Assembly (NCBI RefSeq): GCF_025398735.1
Contig: NZ_CP104694.1
Coordinates: forward strand, 1,327,001 to 1,391,000
Direction: 5' to 3'
Source: Tahibacter amnicola
GTDB lineage: Bacteria; Pseudomonadota; Gammaproteobacteria; Xanthomonadales; Rhodanobacteraceae
Length of the DNA stretch: 64,000 nucleotides
Numbering within the stretch: the stretch's first letter is position 1; the number at the start of each line of letters is the position of its first letter. Below, piece after piece: positions 44,846 through 53,397 of this stretch. The position numbers were made by a program, and so were the translations under genes. The notes beneath the pieces were generated by a model. That model saw only the letters and a program-made list of their open reading frames with translations, had not been told where the DNA came from and searched no databases.

Positions 44846-45520
44846 TCAGTGCGATGACAACGCCGCCAGCGCCGGCGGGTAGATCTCCCGCACCCAGCCA
44901 GTGTACTGGCGACCGGAGGGATGCAGGCCGTCGCTGGCCAGCTGGTCCGGCGAATTGCCGGCCCGGCGCGAGGCCGGTGCGACATCGGCCCAGGCCACCC
45001 GGCGCTTGCGGGCTTCTTCCCGGTTCACGGTGTTGAAGGTGTCGAGCTCGCGCGCGATGGTGGCAGTATCACGGCCAGATCCCGCACCGAAGGTTGTCAC
45101 GCCCCAGTCGGGAATCGATACCACGACCACCCGTTCCGGACGGTGGCCGGCCAGCATGATCGCGCGATCGAGCAGAGCAGCAAATTCCGTGCGGTACTGG
45201 TCGACCGGATAGCCCCGGTACTGGTTGTTGACGCCGATCGAAAGCGTGACAAGGTCATAGGGTGGCGACAGCGCTGCCTTGTCCATGGCTGCCGACAGCT
45301 CGTCCGTGGTCCATCCGGTGGTCGCGACGATGGTCGGGTCTGACAGGGGAACGCCATTGGCGCGCAGTTGCGCGGCCAACTGGTGCGGCCAGCGCTCCGG
45401 TGCCGAAACGCCCTCGCCGATGGTGTAGGAATCACCCAGCGCGAGGAAGCGCAGTTCAGAGACGCCCGTGCTGACTCCCTGAGTCGCCAGCACGGCGCCA
45501 AGCAGCCACTCAGGCCACAT
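44846..45520 (-). CDS. SGNH/GDSL hydrolase
   Basis: A 224-residue esterase/lipase-like protein. A short hydrophobic N-terminus (MWPEWLLGAVLATQGVS) may be a signal. Block I is FLALGDSYTIGEG (Ser nucleophile), block III has GVNNQYRG and block V has SDGLHPSG (Asp/His). The start overlaps the aminotransferase stop by 11 bases, so the two genes are coupled. The substrate is not evident. Confidence 0.85.
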   Translation of the reverse strand: MWPEWLLGAVLATQGVSTGVSELRFLALGDSYTIGEGVSAPERWPHQLAAQLRANGVPLSDPTIVATTGWTTDELSAAMDKAALSPPYDLVTLSIGVNNQYRGYPVDQYRTEFAALLDRAIMLAGHRPERVVVVSIPDWGVTTFGAGSGRDTATIARELDTFNTVNREEARKRRVAWADVAPASRRAGNSPDQLASDGLHPSGRQYTGWVREIYPPALAALSSH

Positions 45521-46760
45521 GGCGCGCGCGCGCCTTGCTGCCGGCGGCCAGGCGATCCAGGCAGCGTTCGATGCGGTCGAACACGTCGGCGATCTGGTCG
45601 GGCTCGGGAAGCAGGGTCAGGCGGAAGTGGTTACGTTCGCGGATATTGAAGCCGGTACCGGGCACGACCAGCACGTTCTCGGTTTCCAGCAGATCCAGCG
45701 CAAAGGTCTCGTCGTCGAACTGCGAGAAATGCTCGTTGCGGACACTGGGGAACGCGTACAGCGCGCCCTGGGGCTCGACCACGCTCAGGAATTCGCTGTT
45801 GCGGACGCCCTCGATGACGGCCCGGCGCGCTTCATAGAGACGCCCACCGGGGGAGGTCAGCGCAGCGGTGGTATCCGGGCCGTTAATGGCCGGTGCTACC
45901 CCCCATTGCGTCGGAACGTTCGCGCACAGACGCAGCGCAGAAAGCAGGTCGAGCGCGGAACGGAATTCGGCAAGCTTGGAATCGGCGCCGGAAAGGCTGA
46001 TCCAGCCCACCCGGTAGCCGCACGCGCGATGCATCTTCGACAGGCCGCTGTAGGTGACGCAGGGCAGGTCGCCGGCGAGCGGCGCCAGCGGCTGGAACGC
46101 GGCCTGATCGTAGAGGATGCCGTCGTAGATTTCGTCGGAGAGCAGCAGCAGGCGATGGCGCTCGGCGACACGCACCAGCGCCTTCAGCAGATCGGTCGGG
46201 TAGACCGCGCCGGTCGGATTGTTCGGATTGATCAGGACCAGGGCGCGGGTGCGCGGCGTGATCAGGCTTTCGACTTCGTCCGGGTCCGGCAGGTGGCCGC
46301 GCGACGCCGGGCAGGGATAGTAGCGGGCCCGGCCGCCGTTGAGCACGGTGGCTGCACTCCAGAGCGGGTAATCGGGACTGGGCAGCAGCACTTCTTCACT
46401 GCTGTTGAGCAGGGCGCGCAGGGTCAGGTCGATCAGCTCGCTGACACCGTTACCGATGAAGACGTTTTCGGCATGGGCGCCAAACGCGCCGCGGGCCGTC
46501 TCGCGCGCCGCGATGGCCTCGCGTGCGGCCATCAGGCCCTGCTGGTGGCAATAGGCCTCGCTCTGGGCCAGGCGCGATTCCACGGCGGCGCGCACGTGCA
46601 CCGGCACGCTGAAACCGAACAGGCCCGGGTTGCCGATATTGAGGCGGATGATCTCGCGCCCTTCGGCCTCCAGCTCACGAGCTCGACGCGACAGGGCTCC
46701 ACGAATCTCGTAGCGGACATCGCCAAGACGGGAACTGACTGGAACGTTGCGCTGCGCCAT
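45510..46760 (-). CDS. alaA: PLP-dependent aminotransferase, AlaA-like
   Basis: Class I/II aminotransferase of fold type I, 416 residues. PLP contacts: GNPGLFGF at the N-terminus, GNGVSELIDLTLR, NPNNPTGAVYP, and the Schiff-base Lys in SGLSKMHRACGYRVGW; the C-terminal Arg that binds the substrate carboxylate is in FRLTLLPEP. The sequence matches glutamate-pyruvate aminotransferase AlaA, making alanine. It starts upstream of the SGNH hydrolase; a 365-base divergent region separates it from the RND adaptor gene. Confidence 0.85.
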   Translation of the reverse strand: MAQRNVPVSSRLGDVRYEIRGALSRRARELEAEGREIIRLNIGNPGLFGFSVPVHVRAAVESRLAQSEAYCHQQGLMAAREAIAARETARGAFGAHAENVFIGNGVSELIDLTLRALLNSSEEVLLPSPDYPLWSAATVLNGGRARYYPCPASRGHLPDPDEVESLITPRTRALVLINPNNPTGAVYPTDLLKALVRVAERHRLLLLSDEIYDGILYDQAAFQPLAPLAGDLPCVTYSGLSKMHRACGYRVGWISLSGADSKLAEFRSALDLLSALRLCANVPTQWGVAPAINGPDTTAALTSPGGRLYEARRAVIEGVRNSEFLSVVEPQGALYAFPSVRNEHFSQFDDETFALDLLETENVLVVPGTGFNIRERNHFRLTLLPEPDQIADVFDRIERCLDRLAAGSKARARHVA

Positions 46761-47072
46761 TGGAGCCGGCCTCTGTCAAATTTCCGCATCCTAGCGGCTG
46801 TATTTGAAATATCCAACCGAAGGTCCGAAACAACTGTCTCAAGCGTACGGCAACGCAGCATCGCGGCGCCGTGAGCGGCTTCAAAAAGACATCCGGATGT
46901 GTCTGCCAGCGGCCGGTGGCATGGCAGATGAATGGCAGCTGGCTGAACGCATCGGGCGACGGTAATCCGGCGCAACCCTTTGCCTCCGGTAGCCATCCGT
47001 ACGCGGGCCTCCCAGAAGTCACTGTTCCTACTGGCAGGCGCCAGTTGACCACCGTGCGCATACGATGCGCCC

Positions 47073-47113
47073 TTGACGGAAGGAGTTATGGTGTTATAGT
47101 TACCTACAACACC
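47073..47113 (+). promoter_or_regulatory. Sigma-70 promoter with overlapping palindromic operator
   Basis: TTGACG (47073-47078), 16 bases, then TATAGT (47095-47100) is a good sigma-70 promoter. A 24-base palindrome (47090-47113, GGTGTTATAG-N4-CTACAACACC, 10 of 12 pairs matching) overlaps the -10 and the start site. It looks like the operator of a TetR/AcrR-type efflux repressor. The ATG lies 12 bases beyond the palindrome. No regulator gene is adjacent. The other part of the 365-base region probably holds the alaA promoter. Confidence 0.7.
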
Positions 47114-47125
47114 AGGGCAAAGACC

Positions 47126-48215
47126 ATGAAAACCTCACTATTGGCGAGCTTGATCGTAGTGTCCCTAGCGACATCGGCGCTGACCGGCTGCGGGCGGGAC
47201 GCCCAGTCCAAACCGCCCGCCGCGGATGCGAAACCGAAGGTCGAGGCCGTACCGGTCGAGGTGGCCGCGGTGGCGCAGGGCGACATCACCGCGACCTATT
47301 CGGGTACGGCAACGCTGGAAGCCGAGCACGAAGCGAAGGTCGTCAGCGAAATCGGCGGCATCGTCCTGCGGCTGGAAGCCGAAGAAGGCCAGCGCGTGAA
47401 GAAGGGCCAGATCCTGGCCCGGCTCGATGCCGAGCGTCACAGCGTGCTGCTGCGCCAGGCCGAGGCGGAGCTGGAGCGTCTGCGTCACAGCGACACACGT
47501 AATGAGAGCCTGTTCAAACGCCAGCTGATCGCACGCAATGCCTACGAGCAGAACAAGTCTCGACCTGGCCTCGCGCAAGGCCGAGGTCGATCTGGCACGC
47601 CTTTCCCTGTCAAAGTGCGCTGTCATCGCGCCGTTCGACGGCGTGATCACGCGCCGCCTGATCAAGCAGGGCCAGCTTCTGAAGATGAACGATGTCGCCT
47701 TCGAGATGGCCGACTTCAGCGATCTGAAGGTGCGCCTGCGTGTCCCGGAACGCGCCAGCGTGGCGCTCAAGGCGGGCCAGCCGGTGCAGTACCGCGCCGA
47801 CGCGCTGCCGGGCAAGGATTTCACCGCCACCGTCAACCGCGTCAGCCCGGTCGTCGACGCCAGGAGCGGCACGGTCGAAGTGGTCGTGGCGGTGGACAAC
47901 ACCACGGGCGCCCTGCGGCCTGGCCTGTTCTCCCGCCTGGACATCGCCTACGACCACGTCGCCGCGGCGACCCTGCTGCCCAAGTCGGCCGTGCTGACCA
48001 ACGAGCGTGAATCGAGCGTCTTCGTCATCCGCGACGGCAAGGCGGCACGCGTAGCCGTGAAGCTGGGTTACGAGTCGGGCCATCAGGTGCAGGTGCTGCA
48101 GGGGCTGAGCCCCGGTGTCGAAGTCATTACCGCGGGACACACCAGTCTGACCGACGGTGCCCCGGTCGACGCGATCAAAGCCGTTGATCGCGAGCTGGCG
48201 GCGGTCAAGAGCTGA
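47126..48215 (+). pseudogene. RND efflux periplasmic adaptor (MFP), apparent frameshift
   Basis: The first frame encodes a lipoprotein signal (lipobox LTGC), a barrel-sandwich start (VVSEIGGIVLRLEAEEGQRVKKGQIL) and the alpha-hairpin up to NAYEQNKS, then goes astray. The next frame continues exactly: DLASRKAEVDLARLSLSKC, APFDGVITRRLIKQG, the beta-barrel and membrane-proximal domains, ending at 48215. Removing one base near 47559-47561 restores a protein of about 362 residues. The usual RND pump gene does not follow; rsgA does. The promoter/operator palindrome just upstream is intact. Confidence 0.8.
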
Positions 48216-48273
48216 ACAGCGGGCGGGTGGTTCGCAAGGATCAGCCCGCCCTTTCCGTCTGTACAATCGGCGA

Positions 48274-49356
48274 ATGGAGCTCACCCCGGAACACGGCGCA
48301 CGCCTCGCCGCAATAGGCTGGCGAAGCGATATCACCCTTCCTGCCGATGCGCCGGACCAGGCCATTCCGGCGCGCGTCATCGTGCAGCACCGCAACGGCT
48401 ACGTGGTGCACGATGGCGAGAAGGAATTCACAGCACAGCCGGCGCCGCGCTTCCTCAAGCGCAATCTCGATCCCACCGAGCGGCCGGCGGTTGGGGACTT
48501 CGTCCTGCTCAAGCCGGGCAAGCCGCCCCAGATCGAAACCATTCTTCCGCGCCACGCCCTGCTGTCGCGTGCGGCGGCCGGCGAGCGCTATCAGCGCCAG
48601 CCGATCGCCACGAATGTCGACACGGTGCTGGTGCTGATGGGGCTGGACGGTGATTTCAACCCCCGCCGGCTGGAACGCTATCTGGCGTTGATCCAGGCCT
48701 CCGGTGCGCATTGCGTCGTGGTGCTGACAAAAGCCGACCGCCACGACGATCTCGACGCACTCCTGGTCGACGTCGGGGACGTCCTGCCGCCGGACACCAT
48801 CGTGCACGCGGTCAACGCCAAGGACGCGGCCAGTATTGCCGTCCTGCACCCCTATCTGGGACCGGGACTGACGGCGGTGCTGGTGGGCTCGTCCGGGGTC
48901 GGCAAATCCACCTTGACCAATACGCTGCTGGGTGTCGAACGCCAGGCCACGCGCGAGGTGCGCGAGCACGACAGCCGCGGGCGACACACCACCACGTTCC
49001 GGGCGTTGATCGCGCTGCCGCAGGGTGGCTGCCTGATTGACACCCCCGGCATGCGCGAGCTCAAGCTGACCGGCGAGGAAAATCTCGAAGCGGGCCAGTT
49101 TGCCGATATCGAGGCACTGGCGACCCAATGCCGCTTTGGCGATTGCGCCCACATGAGCGAGCCCGGTTGCGCCGTGCGCGCTGCGCTCGAGCAGGGCGAC
49201 CTCGATTCCGACCGCTGGCACAGCTACCAGAAGCTGCGCGACGAAATCCAGGCCCAGGCCAGCAATCTCGAGGCGCAACTCAAGCGCAAGGGCGAGGCGC
49301 GCATTCTTGGCAAGGCGCTCGGGCAGCGGCTGAAGGAAAAATACGGGCACCGCTGA
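48274..49356 (+). CDS. rsgA: Ribosome small-subunit GTPase RsgA
   Basis: Circularly permuted GTPase that checks 30S subunit maturation. The 360 residues include an OB fold (about 35-110), then the permuted motifs: VLTKADR (G4) before GSSGVGKST (G1) and DTPGMREL (G3). A C-terminal zinc finger follows (CRFGDCAHMSEPGCAV). The ATG at 48274 is chosen from the family start; upstream extension overlaps the adaptor gene. Independent of the efflux gene in function. Confidence 0.94.
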   Translation: MELTPEHGARLAAIGWRSDITLPADAPDQAIPARVIVQHRNGYVVHDGEKEFTAQPAPRFLKRNLDPTERPAVGDFVLLKPGKPPQIETILPRHALLSRAAAGERYQRQPIATNVDTVLVLMGLDGDFNPRRLERYLALIQASGAHCVVVLTKADRHDDLDALLVDVGDVLPPDTIVHAVNAKDAASIAVLHPYLGPGLTAVLVGSSGVGKSTLTNTLLGVERQATREVREHDSRGRHTTTFRALIALPQGGCLIDTPGMRELKLTGEENLEAGQFADIEALATQCRFGDCAHMSEPGCAVRAALEQGDLDSDRWHSYQKLRDEIQAQASNLEAQLKRKGEARILGKALGQRLKEKYGHR

Positions 49357-49365
49357 GCGGGCCCG

Positions 49366-49785
49366 TCAGCGCGCGCTTTTGCGCCGCACCAGTTTCAGGC
49401 CGCTCCACGTCGCATCAACCGCGCACACTTTCACGTCGACCAGCTGTCGCGGCAGCGCGAGCTCGCGCACCGTATCTTCCGTGACGTCCGTGGCGATCTT
49501 CGACGCCTTCTTCGGCCATGAAATCCACAACTGGCCGTCCGGCGCCAGACGCTCGTCGAGCGCTGCCAGTGCCTGGGCCAGCGCTTCGCGCGACTGCACG
49601 AACACATGGCCGAAGTTGAAGGGCGCGCCGTGTCGTGCGAGGGTCACTTGGGTCATGTCAAAGCCGGTCAGCTGCGCGTAGCGCTCGACCGCTTCGGACA
49701 GGTGCACGCACAGGCCTGGTTTGAGGCCCAGCTTCTGCCACAAGGGCTTTCCCGAATATCCCGCGTCGTTAGAAGTGGTTTGCAT
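49366..49785 (-). CDS. DUF3052 family protein
   Basis: A 139-residue protein with the family opening GYSGKPLWQKLGLKPG and WISWPKKAS near residue 88; the Rossmann-like pattern resembles a shortened methyltransferase fold. Function unknown. It is convergent with rsgA (9 bases apart). Start at the ATG at 49785; the frame is open further but lacks family similarity. Confidence 0.8.
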   Translation of the reverse strand: MQTTSNDAGYSGKPLWQKLGLKPGLCVHLSEAVERYAQLTGFDMTQVTLARHGAPFNFGHVFVQSREALAQALAALDERLAPDGQLWISWPKKASKIATDVTEDTVRELALPRQLVDVKVCAVDATWSGLKLVRRKSAR

Positions 49786-50166
49786 ATGACGGCCTGTCGT
49801 CGCTTCTCGCATAGCCCACAAAGTCGGTGCGGCGAGGCGGAAGGTGCCACCGGCGTCACACTCGCGCACCCATCTGACACCTGTCACCTCCGATGGCTGA
49901 CCGTCGGCCGTGGTGGAGGCGCGGCAGGTGAGCCACTCTATGGCACACTCTAGAGTGGTCTGACCCCGTTGGGAGCCGACTTTCCTGCCAAGACCCCAAT
50001 CAGCCCAGCCGCGCCGGCCCTCACTGCGCACAGCCGGCGACCCCGACCTTGAAGGGGTACGCGAACGACCAAAGCAGGCACGGCCTTTTCAACGGCCCTT
50101 TGGCGATCCTCATCAGCGCGACAGCCGGCGCAGAACGCATTCGTGACTTTCAAGCAAGGTGGAATC
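49786..50166. other. Intergenic region upstream of the ABC export operon
   Basis: About 380 bases with no gene I can support. It includes an inverted/direct repeat at 49933-49958 and the string TCTGACCCCG downstream of it. It presumably holds the promoters for the DUF3052 gene and the adaptor operon. Confidence 0.5.
49933..49958. promoter_or_regulatory. Repeated CACTCTA half-sites with perfect 12-bp palindrome
   Basis: CACTCTAGAGTG (49946-49957) is a perfect palindrome, and a third half-site CACTCTA lies 12 bases upstream in direct orientation. It may be a repressor operator or part of a dispersed repeat: GAGTGGTCTGACCCC also recalls strings seen near REP-type elements in related bacteria. 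Confidence 0.35.
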
Positions 50167-51399
50167 GTGGACAACTCGGAAATGCTCAAACAGCTGCGCA
50201 TCGACCGCAACGAACCCGCGGCCGAATCCGGCGGAAAGGGAAAGTGGGTGGCGATCGCAGCCGTCGTTGTCGCCGGAATTGCCGCCGGCGCCTGGATGAT
50301 GCTCGGCAAGGGCAACACCTGGGTCATCAAGACAGCCGTCGCGCAGCCGGCGGCAACGGTGGCGTCTTCCGGCGGCTCGGTGCTGGATTCGTCCGGCTAT
50401 GTCACGGCGCGCCGACAGGCGACGGTGTCGTCGAAGGTGACTGGTCGCGTGATGGAAGTGCTGATCGAGGAAGGCCAGCGCGTCGAGGAAGGCCAGGTGC
50501 TGGCCCGCATCGATCCGATCGACGCGACCGCCCATCTCCATCTGACCCAATCGCAGCTGGACGCCGCCCGCGCGCAACTGGCCGAACACAGGGTGCAGCT
50601 GCAGCAGGCCGAGCGTGACCACAAGCGCGTGCAGGACATGGTCGCGCGAAAACTCACCAGCCAGCAGTCGGTGGAAGATGCACAGACCAAAGTGGCAGCG
50701 CTGCGCGCGCGCATTGCCGCGCAGGAGCGGCAGGTCGCCGTGGCCGAGCGGGGCGTTTCGATCGCCCAGGTCGACGTGGACAACACCGTCGTCAAGGCGC
50801 CTTTCGCTGGCGTGGTGACGGTGAAGGCGGCGCAGCCGGGCGAAATCGTCTCGCCGATGTCCGCCGGCGGCGGCTTCACCCGCACCGGTATCGGCACGAT
50901 CGTCGACATGACTTCGCTCGAAATCGAAGTGGATGTGAACGAGTCCTACATCGGTCGCGTGCAGCCGGGCCAGCCGGTGGAGAGCACGCTCAATGCGTAC
51001 CCGGACTGGAAGATCCCGGGCAAGGTCATCGCCATCATCCCGACCGCCGATCGCAGCAAGGCAACCGTCAAGGTGCGCATCGGAATGGATAGCAAGGACG
51101 CCCGCATCGTGCCGGACATGGGTGCCCGCGTCGCCTTCCTGAGCGAGGAAAAACCCGCCGAGGTGAAGGCAGCGCCGATGCCGGGCGTGCTGGTTCCCGG
51201 CGACGCCGTGCAGACCGAAGGTGAGGCGACTTTCGTCTATGTCGTGCGCGATGGCCGTGTCGAAGCGCGTAAGGTGACGCTTGGCCAGTCGATGAACAGC
51301 AATCGTCAGGTGCTCAGTGGCCTGACCGCCGGCGAGCGTGTCGCCGTTGCCCCGCCGGATGGCATCAAGGCGGGCGACAAAGTGAAGACCAGCATGTAA
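50167..51399 (+). CDS. Periplasmic adaptor subunit of ABC export system (MacA-like)
   Basis: A 410-residue membrane-fusion protein. One membrane helix at about 27-46, a barrel-sandwich half (SSKVTGRVMEVLIEEGQRVEEGQVLARID), a long alpha-hairpin (about 115-210), the second half (VVKAPFAGVVTVKAAQPGE), and beta-barrel and membrane-proximal domains. The GTG at 50167 with AAGGTGG six bases upstream is the most likely start; an earlier GTG at 50143 has no ribosome-binding site. It is first of a four-gene export operon with an ATPase and two permeases. Confidence 0.88.
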   Translation: MDNSEMLKQLRIDRNEPAAESGGKGKWVAIAAVVVAGIAAGAWMMLGKGNTWVIKTAVAQPAATVASSGGSVLDSSGYVTARRQATVSSKVTGRVMEVLIEEGQRVEEGQVLARIDPIDATAHLHLTQSQLDAARAQLAEHRVQLQQAERDHKRVQDMVARKLTSQQSVEDAQTKVAALRARIAAQERQVAVAERGVSIAQVDVDNTVVKAPFAGVVTVKAAQPGEIVSPMSAGGGFTRTGIGTIVDMTSLEIEVDVNESYIGRVQPGQPVESTLNAYPDWKIPGKVIAIIPTADRSKATVKVRIGMDSKDARIVPDMGARVAFLSEEKPAEVKAAPMPGVLVPGDAVQTEGEATFVYVVRDGRVEARKVTLGQSMNSNRQVLSGLTAGERVAVAPPDGIKAGDKVKTSM

Positions 51400-51509
51400 C
51401 GACATTCCGACGCGGGCGTACCGGCCATCGAGATGGCCGGTGGCCGCGTCGTGCCGGCAGCCAGCCATCGGCGCCGGCCGGACATCAAATCAATACCGGA
51501 GATACGTGT

Positions 51510-52196
51510 ATGACCAACCTTGTCAGCATCCGCCAGCTCACCAAGAGCTATACGCGCGGCAACCAGAAGGTGGAAGTGCTGCACGGGCTTTCGCTGGATA
51601 TTCCCAAAGGCGATTTTGTTGCCCTGATGGGGCCGTCCGGCTCGGGCAAGACGACACTGCTGAACCTGATCGGCGGGCTCGACCAGCCGACCTCGGGCGA
51701 GCTGGCGATCGACGGCAAGCAGATCGGCCGCATGAGCGCCGGGCAGCTGGCCAAGTGGCGCGCGCAGAACGTCGGCTTCGTGTTCCAGTTCTATAACCTC
51801 ATGCCCGTGCTCACCGCCGAGGCGAATGTCGAGCTGCCGCTGCTCCTCACCAATCTCTCGAGCGCCCAGCGCAAGAAGAATGTGCAGATCGCGCTGCAGG
51901 TCGTGGGACTTGCCGATCGTGCCCGCCATAAGCCGAAAGAGCTTTCCGGTGGACAGGAGCAGCGCGTCGCCATTGCCCGCGCCATCGTGTCGGATCCGAC
52001 GATCCTGGTCTGCGACGAACCCACGGGTGACCTCGACCGCAAGACGGCCGATGAAATCCTCACCCTGCTGCAGACGCTCAACCGCGAGCACGGCAAGACC
52101 ATCGTCATGGTGACGCACGATCCGCGCGCCGCCGAGTACGCCAAGCGCACCCTGCATCTGGACAAGGGCCAGCTGGCCGAACAGGCCGCGCACTAA
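51510..52196 (+). CDS. ABC transporter ATP-binding protein (MacB/LolD-type)
   Basis: A 228-residue ATPase. Walker [11 protein letters not shown]-loop in [10 protein letters not shown], signature [14 protein letters not shown], Walker [13 protein letters not shown] and H-loop VTHD. This is the LolD/MacB branch that energises mechanotransmission-type permeases. Preceded by the adaptor gene (110 bases) and followed by two FtsX-like permeases. Confidence 0.92.
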   Translation: MTNLVSIRQLTKSYTRGNQKVEVLHGLSLDIPKGDFVALMGPSGSGKTTLLNLIGGLDQPTSGELAIDGKQIGRMSAGQLAKWRAQNVGFVFQFYNLMPVLTAEANVELPLLLTNLSSAQRKKNVQIALQVVGLADRARHKPKELSGGQEQRVAIARAIVSDPTILVCDEPTGDLDRKTADEILTLLQTLNREHGKTIVMVTHDPRAAEYAKRTLHLDKGQLAEQAAH

Positions 52197-52223
52197 GCGC
52201 TGCCCGGCAACCAGGACATTGCC

Positions 52224-53387
52224 ATGACCAAGACCGGTTTCGTCATCGCCAATCTGTTCCGAAAGAAGTCGCGCTTCGTGCTCACCCTGCTGTCGGTGAT
52301 CATGGCGTTCCTTCTGTTCGGCCTGTTGCAAAGTGTCAACGTGCTGTTCAATGCCGGCGCCGATTTCGTCGGTGCCACGCGCCTGATGACCCAGGCGCGC
52401 GTGTCCTTCACCCAGTCACTGCCGCTGCGCCAGCTGCCGGAAATCGAGAGCATCCCGGGCGTCAAGCGCGTGATGTACCAGCAGTGGTTCGGCGGCATCC
52501 TGGAGAAGGACAAAGAACAGCTCTTCACCTTCGCCGTTGATCCCGAGCGCCTGCACGACGTCTACCCCGAATGGCAGATGCCCGAGGAGCAGTGGAAGGC
52601 CTTCGCCAATACCCGCACCGGCATGATCGTCGGCAAGCTCCTGGCCGACAAATACGGCTGGAAGGTGGGCGACAAGGTGCCCCTGGGTTCGGACATCTTC
52701 CCGCAGAAGAACGGCAGCAAGTCCTGGGCCTTCGACCTCGTCGGCATCTACGACGGCAAGGACGAGGAATGGAAACGCAAGGCGCTGCAGGTCTTCATCA
52801 ACCACGCCTATTTCGACGAAGCGAACATGTTCATGCACGGCATGGCCGGCATCTACACGATCCAGCTGACCGATCCGGACCTCGCCAAGCAGGTGGCCGA
52901 GGCGATCGACAAGCGCTTTGAAAATTCGCCCGACGAAACCAAGACGCAGACCGAGAAAGACTGGAACGCCGGCTTCATCAAGCAGATGGGTGACATCGGC
53001 ATGATTGTCCGCTGGATTCTCTTCGCCGTGTTCTTCACCCTGCTGCTGGTGGTCGGCAACACCATGGCGCAGAGCGTGCGCGAACGCGTTCCGGAACTGG
53101 CCGTGCTCAAGACGCTGGGCTTTTCGGATGGCGCCGTGCTGGGCTTCGTGTTGTCCGAATCGCTCACGCTGTGCGCCCTGGGTGGCGTGATCGGGCTGGG
53201 CATCTCTACCTTGCTGGGCTTTCTGATCCAGAAATCGCCCGCGGGAATGATGTTCCCGATCAGCGTCGACTGGCGCGTGTGGAGTGCCGGCATCGTGGCG
53301 ATCCTGGTGCTCAGTCTGGCGGTGGGTCTGTTGCCCGCGCTGCGTGCCCGTCGCCTGAAGATCGTCGACGCGCTGGCCGGTCGCTAA
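52224..53387 (+). CDS. ABC transporter permease, FtsX-like (first)
   Basis: A 387-residue MacB-type permease. The first membrane helix is at about 18-38, a large periplasmic MacB-PCD-like domain follows (about 45-265), and three helices lie at the C-terminus in the FtsX fold (near 270, 315 and 355). The N-terminal phrase NLFRKKSRFVLTLLSV is the typical amphipathic entry. It lacks a fused ATPase and so uses the separate ATPase gene 27 bases upstream. It pairs with the next permease as a heterodimer. Confidence 0.9.
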   Translation: MTKTGFVIANLFRKKSRFVLTLLSVIMAFLLFGLLQSVNVLFNAGADFVGATRLMTQARVSFTQSLPLRQLPEIESIPGVKRVMYQQWFGGILEKDKEQLFTFAVDPERLHDVYPEWQMPEEQWKAFANTRTGMIVGKLLADKYGWKVGDKVPLGSDIFPQKNGSKSWAFDLVGIYDGKDEEWKRKALQVFINHAYFDEANMFMHGMAGIYTIQLTDPDLAKQVAEAIDKRFENSPDETKTQTEKDWNAGFIKQMGDIGMIVRWILFAVFFTLLLVVGNTMAQSVRERVPELAVLKTLGFSDGAVLGFVLSESLTLCALGGVIGLGISTLLGFLIQKSPAGMMFPISVDWRVWSAGIVAILVLSLAVGLLPALRARRLKIVDALAGR

Positions 53388-53397
53388 GGAGTCCGAC

